Counted from the stretch's first letter, positions 8,695 to 18,624 are shown. The stretch is DNA of 64,000 nucleotides from Halomonas heilongjiangensis (GCF_002879645.1 NZ_PNRE01000025.1:128585-192584); one strand, 5' to 3'. Translations and numbers: made by a program. The notes: a model not told the origin generated them from the sequence alone.

Positions 8695-11600
8695 CTAGAC
8701 GCGTTGCCATCATCGGCGCCGCCCACCGTTTTCCCGGCACGACGCCTGAAACGTTCTGGCAGGATCTTCAGGCCGGAAAGGATATGGTCACCCGCGTCGC
8801 CGATGACCGCTGGAGCCAGGAGGCGTACCGCCACCCCGACAAGCGCCACCCCGGCACCAGCATCAGCTTCGCCGCCGGCAGCCTGGGGGACATCAGCGGC
8901 TTCGATGCGGCCTTCTTCGGCATCTCGCCGCGCGAGGCCGCCACCATGGATCCCCAGCAGCGCCTGCTGCTGGAGCTGGCCTGGGAAGCCATGGAGAATG
9001 CCGGGGTGCCGCCCTCGCGGCTACGTGGCAGCCAGTGTGGCGTCTTCGTCGGCATCGCCAGTATCGACTACGCCTACCGGGTCGCCGACGACCTGAGCAC
9101 CCTGGATGCCGCCTCGGCCACCGGCAACACCTCGAGCATCGCCGCGAACCGACTCTCCTACGTGTTCGACCTGCACGGGCCGAGCATGTCGCTGGACACC
9201 GCCTGCTCCTCCTCCCTGGTGGCCTTCCACCAGGCCTGCCAGGCGATCCGCAACGGCGAGACCGACATGGCCCTGGCGGGTGGCATCAGCCTGCACCTGC
9301 ACCCCTATGGCTTCGTCGTCTTCACCAAGGCGAGCATGCTCTCGCCCACCGGACGCTGTCAGGTCTTCGACGAGGCCGGCGACGGCTATGTCCGCTCCGA
9401 GGGGGCCGGGCTCTTCCTGCTCAAGGACTACGACCAGGCGGTGGCCGACGGCGACCGCATCCTCGCCGTGGTGGCGGGCTCGGCGGTCAACACCGATGGC
9501 CACAAGTCGGGGCTCACCGTGCCCAACTCCAGCGCCCAGGTCGCGCTGATGCGCAAGGCCTACCGCCAGGCCGGCATCTCCCCCGACGAGATCGACTACC
9601 TGGAGGCCCATGGCACCGGCACGCCGGTCGGCGACCCCATCGAGACCCATGCCATCGGCGAGGCCCTGGCCAAGCAGCGCCGCGAGCCGCTGCCCATCGG
9701 CTCGGTGAAGAGCAACCTCGGCCATCTGGAGAGCGCCTCCGGGGTGGCCGGGCTGGCCAAGGCGCTCTACAGCCTGCGCCACCGCGAGGTGCCGGCCACC
9801 ATCGGCGTGCGCAGGCTCAACCCGCGCATCAAGCTCGACGAGTGGAACCTGCGCGTGGCCACCCAGACCCTGCCCCTCAAGCCCGAGGGGCGCCTGGTGA
9901 TCGGGGTCAACTCCTTCGGCTTCGGCGGCGCCAACGCCCATGTCATTCTCGAGAGCCCTCCCGAGGCGCCCGAGTGTCCGGCTCCCGACGCCCCGGGCCC
10001 GCTACCGCTGCGCCTGTCGGCCCGCGGCGAGCCGGCCCTCAAGGCCATGGCCGCCCGGCTCGCCGACTGGCTGACCGCGGGCGACGCCGACCTCTACGAC
10101 ATCGCCCATGCGCTCCACCGGCACCGCGACCACCATCGCGACGGCGCCCTGCTGTTTGCCGAGAGCAAGGAACAGGCGGCCCGGGTCCTCGCCGCCTTCG
10201 CCGATCCCGAGGCCGAGGAGCTCCCCGCCGGGCTGGCTCGCGGCCAGCGCCTGGAGGCGGCCCAGGGCCCGGCCTTCGTCTACGCCGGCAACGGCTGCCA
10301 GTGGGAGGCCATGGGCCGCGACCTGCTGACCAGCGCGCCGGCCTTCGCCGCCGCCGTGGACGAGGTCGATGCCCTCTTCCAGCGCCACGGCGACTTCTCG
10401 CTGCGCGCCGAGCTCGAGGGGCGCAACGGTGACGGGCGCCTGGCGCGTACCGAGATCGCCCAGCCGGCACTGTTCGCCGTCCAGGTCGGCCTCACCGCCC
10501 TGCTGCGCGAGCACGGCATCGACCCCCAGGCCGTGGTCGGCCACAGCGTCGGCGAAGTGGCCGCGGCCTGGGCCTGTGGCGCGCTGAGCCTGGCCGATGC
10601 CGTCAAGGTCATCTACTACCGCAGCCACTATCAGGGCCTGACCCGCGGCCAGGGCGAGATGACCGCCGTGGCCCTCGGCGCCGACGAGATCGCCGAATGG
10701 CTCGCCCGGCCCGAGCATGGGGGCATCCACCTGGCCGGCATCAACAGCTGCCGCGGCGTCACCCTGGCCGGCGACCCCGAGGCACTGGGCCGCCTCGAGC
10801 GAGCGCTCAGCGAACGGGGCACCTTCGCCGCGCGGCTGCCCCTGGACTACGCCTTCCATAGCCCGGCCATGGAGCCCATCGAAGCCGGCGTGATCGAGGC
10901 CCTGGCCGGCCTCCACCCCGGGGCCGAGCAGCGGCGCTACGTCTCCACCGTGACCGGCTCGGCGCTTGCCGGCGGCGAGCTGGGGGCCGAGTACTGGTGG
11001 CACAACATCCGCAAGCCGGTGCTGTTCGCCTCCGCCATCCAGGCGCTGATCGACGAGGGTATCAACACCTTCATCGAGATCGGCGCCCACCCGATCCTGC
11101 GTCGCTATCTCGCCGACGCCCTGGGCGAGCGAGAACGCGACGGGCTGGTGATCCCCACCCTGGAGCGTGCCAAGCCCGCCGAGGGCTGCATCACCCGGGC
11201 AATCGGCCAGGCCCTGCTCTCCGGCATCGCCGTGGACGAGCGACGCTGGTTCCCGGTGGAGGGACGCTTCGTCGAGCTGCCACGCTACCCCTGGCAGCGC
11301 GAGCGCCACTGGGTCAAGGGCACCAGCGACGGCCAGGGCCTGCTCGACCGCTACTACGAACATCCGCTGCTCGGCTACCGACTGGTGCAGCAGCCCCATG
11401 CCTGGGAGAGCCAGCTCGACACCGGCCGCCTCCCCTGGCTGGCCGATCATGTGGTCGGCGAAGGCGCGGTCTTCCCCGGCGCCGGCTTCGTCGAGCTGGC
11501 GCTGGCCGCCGCCCGTCATGGCAGGGAGCTCCCGCTGATCGATATCGAGGAGCTGGAGATTCGCGCTCCGCTGCTGCTCGACGGCGCCAACGGCCGCCGC

Positions 11601-14600
11601 GTGCGCGTGCATGCCGAGCCGGCCGACGGCCGCCTGACGATCCGGTCCCGCGAGCCGGTCTCCGGCGGGGACTGGCAGCTCAACGCCGTGGCCCGGCTCA
11701 TGGCCCAGAGCCGCGGCTTCCTGCTGCGCCGCCCGGCCCCCGCCCGCCCCGCGCGGGCGCCCGATGTCACCCTGGCCGACCACCTGGGCATGGCCGAGCG
11801 GCTCGGGCTCCACTACGGCCCCGCCTTCCAGGCCATCGTCCATGCCTGGGTCGAGGACGAGAGCGTCATCGGCGAGATCGCGCTGCCCGCGGCGATCCGT
11901 GACGACCTCGATGCCCTGCATCTGCACCCCGGCATCCTCGACAGCGCCTTCCAGCTCTTCATCCCGCTGCTGGCACGCCAGGGGCCCCACGACGACGGCC
12001 TGGCCTTCGTGCCGGTACGCGTCGGCCGGCTGCAGTTCCGGCCCGGCGGCGGGGTGCCCGCACTGGCCCATGCCCGCATGCGCAAGCGCTCGCCCCACTC
12101 CTTCACCGCCGACTTCGAGCTCTACGACGAACAGGGCCAGGCCGTGGCGGTGCTCAGCGAGACCCGTTTCAAGGCGGTGCGGCTCAAGCGCCAGCACCAC
12201 CAGCGCTTCAGCTACCTGGACGTACGCCTCACCCCGGCACCGCGGCGACCCGCGGCACTCGATCTCGGCCCGCTGCACGCCGCCCTGCCAGGGCTGCTGG
12301 ACGACTTCGGCCGACTCACCGGGCGGCGCTTCGCCGGCGAGGTCGACCCGCTGCTCGACAGCCTGGCCGAAGCCTTCGCGACCCGGACCCTGCATCGACT
12401 GGCCGGTGGGCAGCGACTCAGCCACGCCCGCTACCGGGAACTGACCCGTAGCCGGTTCGATGTCCAGCCGCTGCTCGACCGGCTGCTGCACCTGCTCGAC
12501 AACGCCGGACGCCTCACCGCCGACGAACGGGGCTGGACCCTGCATGACGACGAGGACGGGGTAGAGGCCACCACCATCTGGCAGCTGCTGATGAGCGACT
12601 ACCCCGACTACTTCGCGCCGATCCAGCGCCTCGGACGCTTCGGCCTGCACCTGCCGGCGCTGCTCGCCGGCGATGCCAATGCCGAGACCCTGGGGCTCGA
12701 CGTCGACGGCCTGGCACTGCTCAACCGGCAACTGCTCGGCAACGCCGGCTGGCAGGCCCTGGCCGGCGGGCTGCGCGACGCCCTCGGTCAGGTGCTCGAC
12801 GAGCTGCCCGCCGGCCAACGCCTGGGCCTGATCGAGGCCGGTCCCAGTGCGCCGGCACTCGGCGAGCGGCTCTGTGACCTGATCGACCCCGACCGCTGCG
12901 ACTACCGCATCCTGGCGGTGGACGATGCCTCCTGGCACCAGGCCGAGCAGCTCCGGGAGCGTCACCCGCTGATCGACATCGAACGCCTCGATGCCCTGGA
13001 CGAGCAGGCCACACCGGCCCAACTCGCCCTGGTCAGCCTCGAACTCGGCCATCGCCAGCGCAGCCGCCGCCTGCTCGATACCCTGTCCGCCCGCCTGGCC
13101 CCGGGTGCTCAGCTCCTGCTGCTGGGCCTGCATCCCAGCGCCTGGCTCGATACCCTGCTGGCCACGCCCGGCCTGCACGACGGCGGTACCACCCTGCACG
13201 CCACCGAGCTGGCCGACGTCATGGCCCAGCTCGAGGCCCTGGGCGCCACCGACCTCCAGCCCATCCCGCTCGAGGAGGAAGGTCGCGGTGCCTATCTGCT
13301 GCATGCCCGTCTGCCCGGCCAGTCCGCGACGCCGCTCGAGACCCCACCGCTCGCCTACCAACTGATCGCCGACGGCACCAGCCATGGCCTGGCCGAGCGC
13401 CTCGCCGCCGCCCTCGAGGCACGCGGCCTGCCCGCCAGGGTGAGCGAGGCCTTCGATGCCGCGAGCCCACCGGCCACCGCCCTGGTCGACCTGCGCCAGG
13501 GTGGCGAGCGCTGTGCGCACGCCGCCCGGTGGACACAGGAACTGGAGCGGCTCGGCGACCAGACCCGCCTGTGGCTGGTCACCCGCGGCGTGGCGGGGAT
13601 CTGGGGGAATGCGCACGAAGTGCCCGCCGATGCCGCCCTGTGGGGCTTCGGCCGCTCGCTGGCCAACGAGTCCTCCGCCCAGGCGGTTCGCCTGCTCGAC
13701 CTGCCCATCGGCGACGCCGTCCTGGACGATGCCGTGCTGGACGCCCTGGTCGACGAGCTCACCGCCCCGGACGCCGAGACCGAGATCGTCCTCGACGCCC
13801 AGGGCCAGCGCCATGCCACCCGGCTGCGCACCCTGCCGGCGCCCGGGGCCCACGCCCCCCACGCCACGCCACGGCGTGCCATGACCTTGGGGTTCGCGTT
13901 ACCCGGCCAGCTGCGCCACCTGACCTGGACCCCGAGCCCGCTGCCCGAACCGGCGGCCGGCGAGGTGGAAGTTCAGGTGCGAGCCACCGGTCTCAACTTC
14001 CGCGACGTCATGTACACCCTCGGCCTGCTCTCCGACGAGGCCATCGAGAACGGCTTCGCCGGTCCCAGCCTGGGGCTGGAGTTCTCCGGCATCGTCACGG
14101 CCGTGGGCCCCGGTGCCGAGGGCCTGGCGGTGGGCGATGCCGTGGTGGGCTTCGGCCCCGCCAGCTTCAGCGACCGGCTGATCGCCCACCGGGACGCCAT
14201 CGCCCCGATTCCCCAGGGCGTGAGCTTCGCCGCGGCCGCCACCATTCCCACCACCTTCTTCACCGTCTATTACGCCCTGAAGCACCTGGCGCGGCTCGCC
14301 CCGGGCGAGAGGGTGCTGATCCACGGCGCCGCCGGCGGGGTCGGCATCGCCGCCATCCAGGTCGCCCGGTGGCTGGGCGCCGAGATCCACGCCACCGTGG
14401 GTTCCGACGAGAAGCGCGATTTCCTGAGGCTGATGGGGATCGAGCGCCTCTACGACTCGCGCTCGCTCACCTTCGCCGAGGAGATCCTCGAGGAGACCGG
14501 CGGGCGCGGTGTCGACGTGGTACTCAACTCGCTCGCCGGCGAGGCGATCAACCAGAACCTGCGCGCGCTGCGCCCCTTCGGCCGCTTCCTCGAGCTCGGC

Positions 14601-16115
14601 AAGCGCGACTTCTACGAGAACACCCACATCGGCCTGCGGCCCTTCCGCAACAATCTCAGCTACTTCGGCATCGACTCCGACCAACTGATGAAGGAGCAGC
14701 CCGGGCTGACCCGCGAGCTGTTCGGCGAGATGATGGCGCTGTTCCACGACGGCACCCTGCGCCCGTTGCCCTACACCGCCTTCAGCACCCAGCAGGTGGT
14801 CGCGGCCTTCCGCTACATGCAGCAGGCGCGCCAGATCGGCAAGGTGGTGGTCACCCACGAACAGCCGATCGCCCCGGCCCGCCAGCCTGCCCCGCTGTCG
14901 AGCGACACCCTGAGCCTGCCCGCCCGGGCCAGCTACCTGGTCACCGGCGGCCTGGGTGGCTTCGGCCTGAAGACCGCCCAGTGGCTGGCCAGCCGTGGTG
15001 CTCGCCACCTGATCCTGGTGAGCCGCCGTGGCGCGGCCTCGGAAGAGGCCCAGGCCGGCGTGGCCGCCCTCCGCGCCCAGGGCGTCGAGGTCGAGGCCGT
15101 CGCCTGTGATATCACCGACGGGGCGGCACTCGAGCGTCTGCTCGACGAGTGCCGCGAGCGACTGCCGCCGCTGCGCGGCGTGGTGCACGCCGCCACCGTC
15201 ATCGACGACGGCCTGATCCGCAACCTGGACGCCGAACGCATCCACCGCGTGCTGGCGCCGAAGGTCGAGGGTGCCCGCCACCTGGACGCCCTGACCCGCG
15301 ACGACGCCCTGGACTTCTTCGTGCTCTACTCCTCGGCCACCACCCTGTTCGGCAACCCCGGCCAGGCCAGTTACGTGGCCGCCAACCACTGGCTCGAGGC
15401 CCTCGCCGCCAGCCGCCGTGCCCGGGGCCTGCCGGCCACCTGCCTGCGCTGGGGCGCCATCGATGATGTGGGCTTCCTGGCCCGCAACACCCGCACCCGC
15501 GATGCCCTGCAGGAGCGCCTGGGCGGCTCGGCGCTGCACTCCGACGACGCCCTGCGCGTGCTGGAGCAGTTGCTGATGCATCACGACGACCAATCGGGCG
15601 GCCCCAGCCTCGGCGTGCTGGAACTCGACTGGGGCGCCCTGTCCCGCTTCCTGCCCACCGCGGCAGCCCCCCGTTTCCAGGAGCTCGCCCGCCAGGCCGA
15701 GGACGACGACCGGGCCGAGGAGGGCAACGACGATCTCGCCGCCCTGCTCGCCGAGCTGCCCGCGGAGGAGCTGCATGGTGCCGTGACCGACCTGCTGCGC
15801 GCCGAACTGGCCGGCATCCTGCTGATCGAGGAGGACAAGATCGACGTGCACCGTTCGGTCTACGACATGGGCTTCGATTCCCTGATGGGCGTGGAACTGA
15901 TGACCGCCATCGAGTCACGCCTGGGCGTCCAGGTGCCGGTGATGGTGCTCAGCGAAGCCTCGACCCTCGACAAGCTGGCCGGGGTGCTGATCGGCAAGCT
16001 CCAGCGACAGGATGGCGCCGACGCCGACGACGGCGAGCTGACCTCCCTGGCCGCCCGCCACGGTGTCGAAGCGGCGGCGGCCACGACCGAACCCAGCGAG
16101 GAGGCCCACCAGTGA
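8691..16115 (+). CDS. Iterative-type fully reducing polyketide/fatty acid synthase, RkpA-like (KS-AT-DH-psiMT-ER-KR-ACP)
   Basis: A 2474-residue multidomain synthase. The ketosynthase has Cys172 (DTACSSS), His307 (EAHGTG) and His345 (NLGH). The acyltransferase has Ser619 in GHSVGE. The dehydratase has His920 in a variant HxxxGxxxxP box (the second Gly is Glu) and Asp1084 in DSAFQ. Residues of roughly 1190-1580 look like a methyltransferase that has lost its glycine-rich SAM motif. The enoylreductase spans about 1735-2065, with HGAAGGVG at 1878. The ketoreductase spans about 2080-2260, with Tyr2228. The acyl carrier domain has Ser2397 in GFDSL. There is no thioesterase; the next gene, an oxoamine synthase, could release the chain. 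AGGAG precedes the ATG by seven bases. Confidence 0.93.
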   Translation: MTRRVAIIGAAHRFPGTTPETFWQDLQAGKDMVTRVADDRWSQEAYRHPDKRHPGTSISFAAGSLGDISGFDAAFFGISPREAATMDPQQRLLLELAWEAMENAGVPPSRLRGSQCGVFVGIASIDYAYRVADDLSTLDAASATGNTSSIAANRLSYVFDLHGPSMSLDTACSSSLVAFHQACQAIRNGETDMALAGGISLHLHPYGFVVFTKASMLSPTGRCQVFDEAGDGYVRSEGAGLFLLKDYDQAVADGDRILAVVAGSAVNTDGHKSGLTVPNSSAQVALMRKAYRQAGISPDEIDYLEAHGTGTPVGDPIETHAIGEALAKQRREPLPIGSVKSNLGHLESASGVAGLAKALYSLRHREVPATIGVRRLNPRIKLDEWNLRVATQTLPLKPEGRLVIGVNSFGFGGANAHVILESPPEAPECPAPDAPGPLPLRLSARGEPALKAMAARLADWLTAGDADLYDIAHALHRHRDHHRDGALLFAESKEQAARVLAAFADPEAEELPAGLARGQRLEAAQGPAFVYAGNGCQWEAMGRDLLTSAPAFAAAVDEVDALFQRHGDFSLRAELEGRNGDGRLARTEIAQPALFAVQVGLTALLREHGIDPQAVVGHSVGEVAAAWACGALSLADAVKVIYYRSHYQGLTRGQGEMTAVALGADEIAEWLARPEHGGIHLAGINSCRGVTLAGDPEALGRLERALSERGTFAARLPLDYAFHSPAMEPIEAGVIEALAGLHPGAEQRRYVSTVTGSALAGGELGAEYWWHNIRKPVLFASAIQALIDEGINTFIEIGAHPILRRYLADALGERERDGLVIPTLERAKPAEGCITRAIGQALLSGIAVDERRWFPVEGRFVELPRYPWQRERHWVKGTSDGQGLLDRYYEHPLLGYRLVQQPHAWESQLDTGRLPWLADHVVGEGAVFPGAGFVELALAAARHGRELPLIDIEELEIRAPLLLDGANGRRVRVHAEPADGRLTIRSREPVSGGDWQLNAVARLMAQSRGFLLRRPAPARPARAPDVTLADHLGMAERLGLHYGPAFQAIVHAWVEDESVIGEIALPAAIRDDLDALHLHPGILDSAFQLFIPLLARQGPHDDGLAFVPVRVGRLQFRPGGGVPALAHARMRKRSPHSFTADFELYDEQGQAVAVLSETRFKAVRLKRQHHQRFSYLDVRLTPAPRRPAALDLGPLHAALPGLLDDFGRLTGRRFAGEVDPLLDSLAEAFATRTLHRLAGGQRLSHARYRELTRSRFDVQPLLDRLLHLLDNAGRLTADERGWTLHDDEDGVEATTIWQLLMSDYPDYFAPIQRLGRFGLHLPALLAGDANAETLGLDVDGLALLNRQLLGNAGWQALAGGLRDALGQVLDELPAGQRLGLIEAGPSAPALGERLCDLIDPDRCDYRILAVDDASWHQAEQLRERHPLIDIERLDALDEQATPAQLALVSLELGHRQRSRRLLDTLSARLAPGAQLLLLGLHPSAWLDTLLATPGLHDGGTTLHATELADVMAQLEALGATDLQPIPLEEEGRGAYLLHARLPGQSATPLETPPLAYQLIADGTSHGLAERLAAALEARGLPARVSEAFDAASPPATALVDLRQGGERCAHAARWTQELERLGDQTRLWLVTRGVAGIWGNAHEVPADAALWGFGRSLANESSAQAVRLLDLPIGDAVLDDAVLDALVDELTAPDAETEIVLDAQGQRHATRLRTLPAPGAHAPHATPRRAMTLGFALPGQLRHLTWTPSPLPEPAAGEVEVQVRATGLNFRDVMYTLGLLSDEAIENGFAGPSLGLEFSGIVTAVGPGAEGLAVGDAVVGFGPASFSDRLIAHRDAIAPIPQGVSFAAAATIPTTFFTVYYALKHLARLAPGERVLIHGAAGGVGIAAIQVARWLGAEIHATVGSDEKRDFLRLMGIERLYDSRSLTFAEEILEETGGRGVDVVLNSLAGEAINQNLRALRPFGRFLELGKRDFYENTHIGLRPFRNNLSYFGIDSDQLMKEQPGLTRELFGEMMALFHDGTLRPLPYTAFSTQQVVAAFRYMQQARQIGKVVVTHEQPIAPARQPAPLSSDTLSLPARASYLVTGGLGGFGLKTAQWLASRGARHLILVSRRGAASEEAQAGVAALRAQGVEVEAVACDITDGAALERLLDECRERLPPLRGVVHAATVIDDGLIRNLDAERIHRVLAPKVEGARHLDALTRDDALDFFVLYSSATTLFGNPGQASYVAANHWLEALAASRRARGLPATCLRWGAIDDVGFLARNTRTRDALQERLGGSALHSDDALRVLEQLLMHHDDQSGGPSLGVLELDWGALSRFLPTAAAPRFQELARQAEDDDRAEEGNDDLAALLAELPAEELHGAVTDLLRAELAGILLIEEDKIDVHRSVYDMGFDSLMGVELMTAIESRLGVQVPVMVLSEASTLDKLAGVLIGKLQRQDGADADDGELTSLAARHGVEAAAATTEPSEEAHQ

Positions 16116-17452
16116 GCATCTCCCACGACGACCTCAAGCAGCGCCTGCTGGCCCAGACCCGCAAGCGTCAGCGGCCCGCGCCGCCCGCCGCACAGGCAGC
16201 GCAGGGGGAGCGGGACAGCGCCCCTCCCGCCCGGGTAGCCGAGCGTTTCACCCGCTTCGACGCCCATCCCGGCTACCAGCAGATCGCCATGATGCGCGAA
16301 GGGGCCCGCAGGCTCGGCCTGTCGGACCCCTTCTTCAAGGTGCATGAAGGCAACGCCGGTGCCACCTCGGTCATCGGCGGCCGCGAGTGCCTCAACTTCG
16401 CCAGCTACAACTACCTGGGCTTCTCCGGTGATGCCCGGGTCAACCGCGCCGCCTGCGACGCCGTGGCCCACTACGGCACCTCGGTCTCCGCCAGCCGCGT
16501 GGTCGCGGGCGAACGCCCCATCCACCGCCAGCTGGAGCGAGCCCTGGCCGACGCCTACCGGGCGGAGGATGCCCTGGCCTTCGTCAGCGGACACGCCACC
16601 AACGTCTCCACCCTCGGCTACCTGCTGGGGCCCAAGGACCTCGTCCTGCACGACGAATACATCCACAACAGCGCCCTGGTGGGCGCCCAGCTCTCCGGCG
16701 CCCGGCGCATCGCCTTTCCCCATAACGACAGCGAGGCCCTGGATGCCCTGCTGACTCGCCACCGCCACCGGTTCGAGCGCGTACTGATCGTCATCGAAGG
16801 GCTCTACAGCATGGATGGCGACGTCCCGGAGCTGCCCCGTTTTATCGAGATCAAGCGCCGCCATCAGGCCTGGCTGATGGTCGACGAGGCCCACTCCTTC
16901 GGCGTGCTCGGCGAGCATGGCCTGGGGCTGCGCGAGCATTTCCAGGTGGATAGCGAGGCGGTGGACATCTGGATGGGCACCCTCAGCAAGAGCCTGGCCG
17001 CCTGCGGTGGCTACATCGCCGGCTGTCAGGCGCTGGTGGAGACCCTGCGCTACCTGGCCCCCGGCTTCCTCTACAGCGTCGGCCTGCCCGCCCAGGTGGC
17101 GGCCCCCGCCCTCGAGGCACTCACGCTGATGCAGCGGGAACCCGACCGGGTGGCGCGGCTGCACGAGATCTCGCGCTATTTCCTCGAGCGCGCCCGCGCC
17201 CTGGGCCTCGACACCGGCCACAGCATCGGCACGGCCGTGGTGCCCATCATCGTCGGCAACTCAGCGCTCGCCGCCCGTCTCTCCCATGCCCTGCTCGAGG
17301 ATGGCATCAACGTGCAGCCAATCCTTCATCCGGCCGTGCCCGAGAAGAGCGCCCGGCTGCGCTTCTTCCTCGGCTGCGACCACACACGGCAGCAGGTCGA
17401 CACCACGCTCCATACGCTCATGGGTGCGTTGCAAGAATCATCGACGCCTTGA
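16112..17452 (+). CDS. Alpha-oxoamine synthase (AONS/KBL/SPT family), RkpG-like
   Basis: A 446-residue PLP enzyme of the 8-amino-7-oxononanoate synthase/serine palmitoyltransferase family. It has ASYNYLG, VSASRVVAGE, the DEAHS(F)G cofactor motif and the Schiff-base Lys293 in TLSKS. The N-terminal 60 residues are an alanine- and proline-rich extension absent from BioF. The GTG start overlaps the PKS stop (GTGA) and has GAGGAGG upstream. Family members condense an acyl thioester with an amino acid and lose CO2. Here the acyl donor is probably the acyl-ACP of the upstream PKS, giving an amino-ketone lipid. The stop codon lies inside the first copy of a tandem repeat. Confidence 0.9.
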   Translation: MSISHDDLKQRLLAQTRKRQRPAPPAAQAAQGERDSAPPARVAERFTRFDAHPGYQQIAMMREGARRLGLSDPFFKVHEGNAGATSVIGGRECLNFASYNYLGFSGDARVNRAACDAVAHYGTSVSASRVVAGERPIHRQLERALADAYRAEDALAFVSGHATNVSTLGYLLGPKDLVLHDEYIHNSALVGAQLSGARRIAFPHNDSEALDALLTRHRHRFERVLIVIEGLYSMDGDVPELPRFIEIKRRHQAWLMVDEAHSFGVLGEHGLGLREHFQVDSEAVDIWMGTLSKSLAACGGYIAGCQALVETLRYLAPGFLYSVGLPAQVAAPALEALTLMQREPDRVARLHEISRYFLERARALGLDTGHSIGTAVVPIIVGNSALAARLSHALLEDGINVQPILHPAVPEKSARLRFFLGCDHTRQQVDTTLHTLMGALQESSTP

Positions 17453-17518
17453 GCAAGAATCATCGACGCCTTGAGCAAGAATCATCGACGCCTTGAGCAA
17501 GAATCATCGACGCCTTGA
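17431..17518 (+). repeat. Four perfect tandem copies of a 22-base repeat overlapping a gene end
   Basis: The units are 17431-17452, 17453-17474, 17475-17496 and 17497-17518, all identical. Each begins GCAAGAATCATCGACG and ends in TGA. The first copy encodes the last residues and stop of the oxoamine synthase. The unit is not a multiple of three, but each copy carries its own TGA, so the number of copies cannot change the protein. Confidence 0.95.
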
Positions 17519-17550
17519 TATGGCCGCCGATGCGCCGTTCACAGCACGCA

Positions 17551-17581
17551 CGCTTCGGGCTCCCGACGGGGGCCCGAAGCG
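17551..17581. terminator. Stem-loop between convergent capsule units
   Basis: A perfect ten-base inverted repeat (CGCTTCGGGC/GCCCGAAGCG) with an eleven-base loop lies between the convergent oxoamine synthase and glycosyltransferase genes. No T-tract follows on either strand, so it is only a candidate transcription stop. Confidence 0.4.
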
Positions 17582-17586
17582 CAGGC

Positions 17587-18624
17587 TCAACGTGCCCGCC
17601 AGAAGTCCACGGCGCATCGGACGTCCCCGACCCACCGGGCGGTGTCGGCCGCCGCCCTGGCCATCCGCGCGGCCTCCCGGGGATGATCGAGCAGCCAGGC
17701 CAGGCAACGGTACCAGTCCTCCGGCGAGTCATCGGCCAACAGGCCGTTGACGCCGTCCTCGACGATTCCGGTATAGGGAAGTCGGCGCGAATAGATGCCC
17801 ACTCCGCCCATGGCGGCGATGTCCAGGAACTTGATGAACGACTTCCCGCGGTTGAAAGGCGTATCCAGCAGCGGCGCCAGGCCGATGTGAAGCCGGCGCC
17901 GCCGCTGATAGTCGCGGAAGCGCGACCATGGCAATGGCGCTGGGGTGTCACAGCGCCGCAAGGCGCCGAGCTCGGCCGGTGCGTGCGCTCCCAGCATCAC
18001 CTCGAAGGCGACGTCGCGGCGTTCACGGTGCAGCCGCACCAGCGCCGGGGCAATATGGCGTAGATCGGCCAGGTGCGCCCGCGTCCCGTGGAAGCCCACC
18101 CACCAGGGCGACTCGGCACCGGGCGCCCGGGAGAAATGCCGGAGGGCAGACAAGGGCGCCAACAGCGGCGGCGTGAGCACCGACACCTGCGGATGACGCC
18201 CGGCAAAGCGGCCCGCCAGGGCCTCGCTGCAGGCCACCACCTCATCGGCGACCGCCAGCAGGCGCGGCTGCAGGCTGGCGATGCGGGCCATCCGCGCCCG
18301 ATAGGCCGCCGGCAGGCTGGTATCCGACGCCGCGGCCGAGAGATCGTCGTCGATCAGGTAGTGGACACTCGCCAGCCGCGTGCGGTGGCGTTCCAGCCAG
18401 TGCAGCCAATCGGGGGCCAGGGCGCGACACAGGATCACCCTGGCCCCCGCCAGTCGCCGCCGTTCCCGAGCGCTTCCCGGCCACAGCGGCAGGCGCCGCC
18501 GTCGGGCCACCGACCGCTCGACACAGGCTCCCTCGGCCTGCAGCGCCGGCGCCGCCGACGCGAGGAAGTAGATGTCCTCGGTGGGTCGGGCCCCGTCGCT
18601 CAGTACCACCCAGCGCGCATGCAT
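17587..18624 (-). CDS. Glycosyltransferase, GT-B fold (GT4-like)
   Basis: A 345-residue protein, the last gene of the long minus-strand capsule unit. The C-terminal half has the GT4-type nucleotide-sugar region: KFLDIAAMGGVGIYS, then a Glu/Asp-containing GIVEDGVNGLL segment. The N-terminal half is divergent and contains HYLIDDDL. The ATG at 18624 is preceded by only a weak ribosome site. It is separated from the upstream GT2 gene by 94 bases that contain a strong hairpin. The sugar donor cannot be predicted; because rfbBDAC is in the same unit, a rhamnosyl or other capsule residue is possible. Confidence 0.75.
   Translation of the reverse strand: MHARWVVLSDGARPTEDIYFLASAAPALQAEGACVERSVARRRRLPLWPGSARERRRLAGARVILCRALAPDWLHWLERHRTRLASVHYLIDDDLSAAASDTSLPAAYRARMARIASLQPRLLAVADEVVACSEALAGRFAGRHPQVSVLTPPLLAPLSALRHFSRAPGAESPWWVGFHGTRAHLADLRHIAPALVRLHRERRDVAFEVMLGAHAPAELGALRRCDTPAPLPWSRFRDYQRRRRLHIGLAPLLDTPFNRGKSFIKFLDIAAMGGVGIYSRRLPYTGIVEDGVNGLLADDSPEDWYRCLAWLLDHPREAARMARAAADTARWVGDVRCAVDFWRAR

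Noticed and set aside
10002..13862. 1286-residue open frame antisense to the PKS
   Set aside because: It mirrors codon bias of a high-GC gene, has no recognisable motif and lies entirely opposite a well-supported synthase.
16112..17452. Annotation of the oxoamine synthase as bioF or kbl
   Set aside because: There are no other biotin or threonine genes nearby; the gene overlaps a PKS and has a long N-terminal extension, so a lipid role is more likely.
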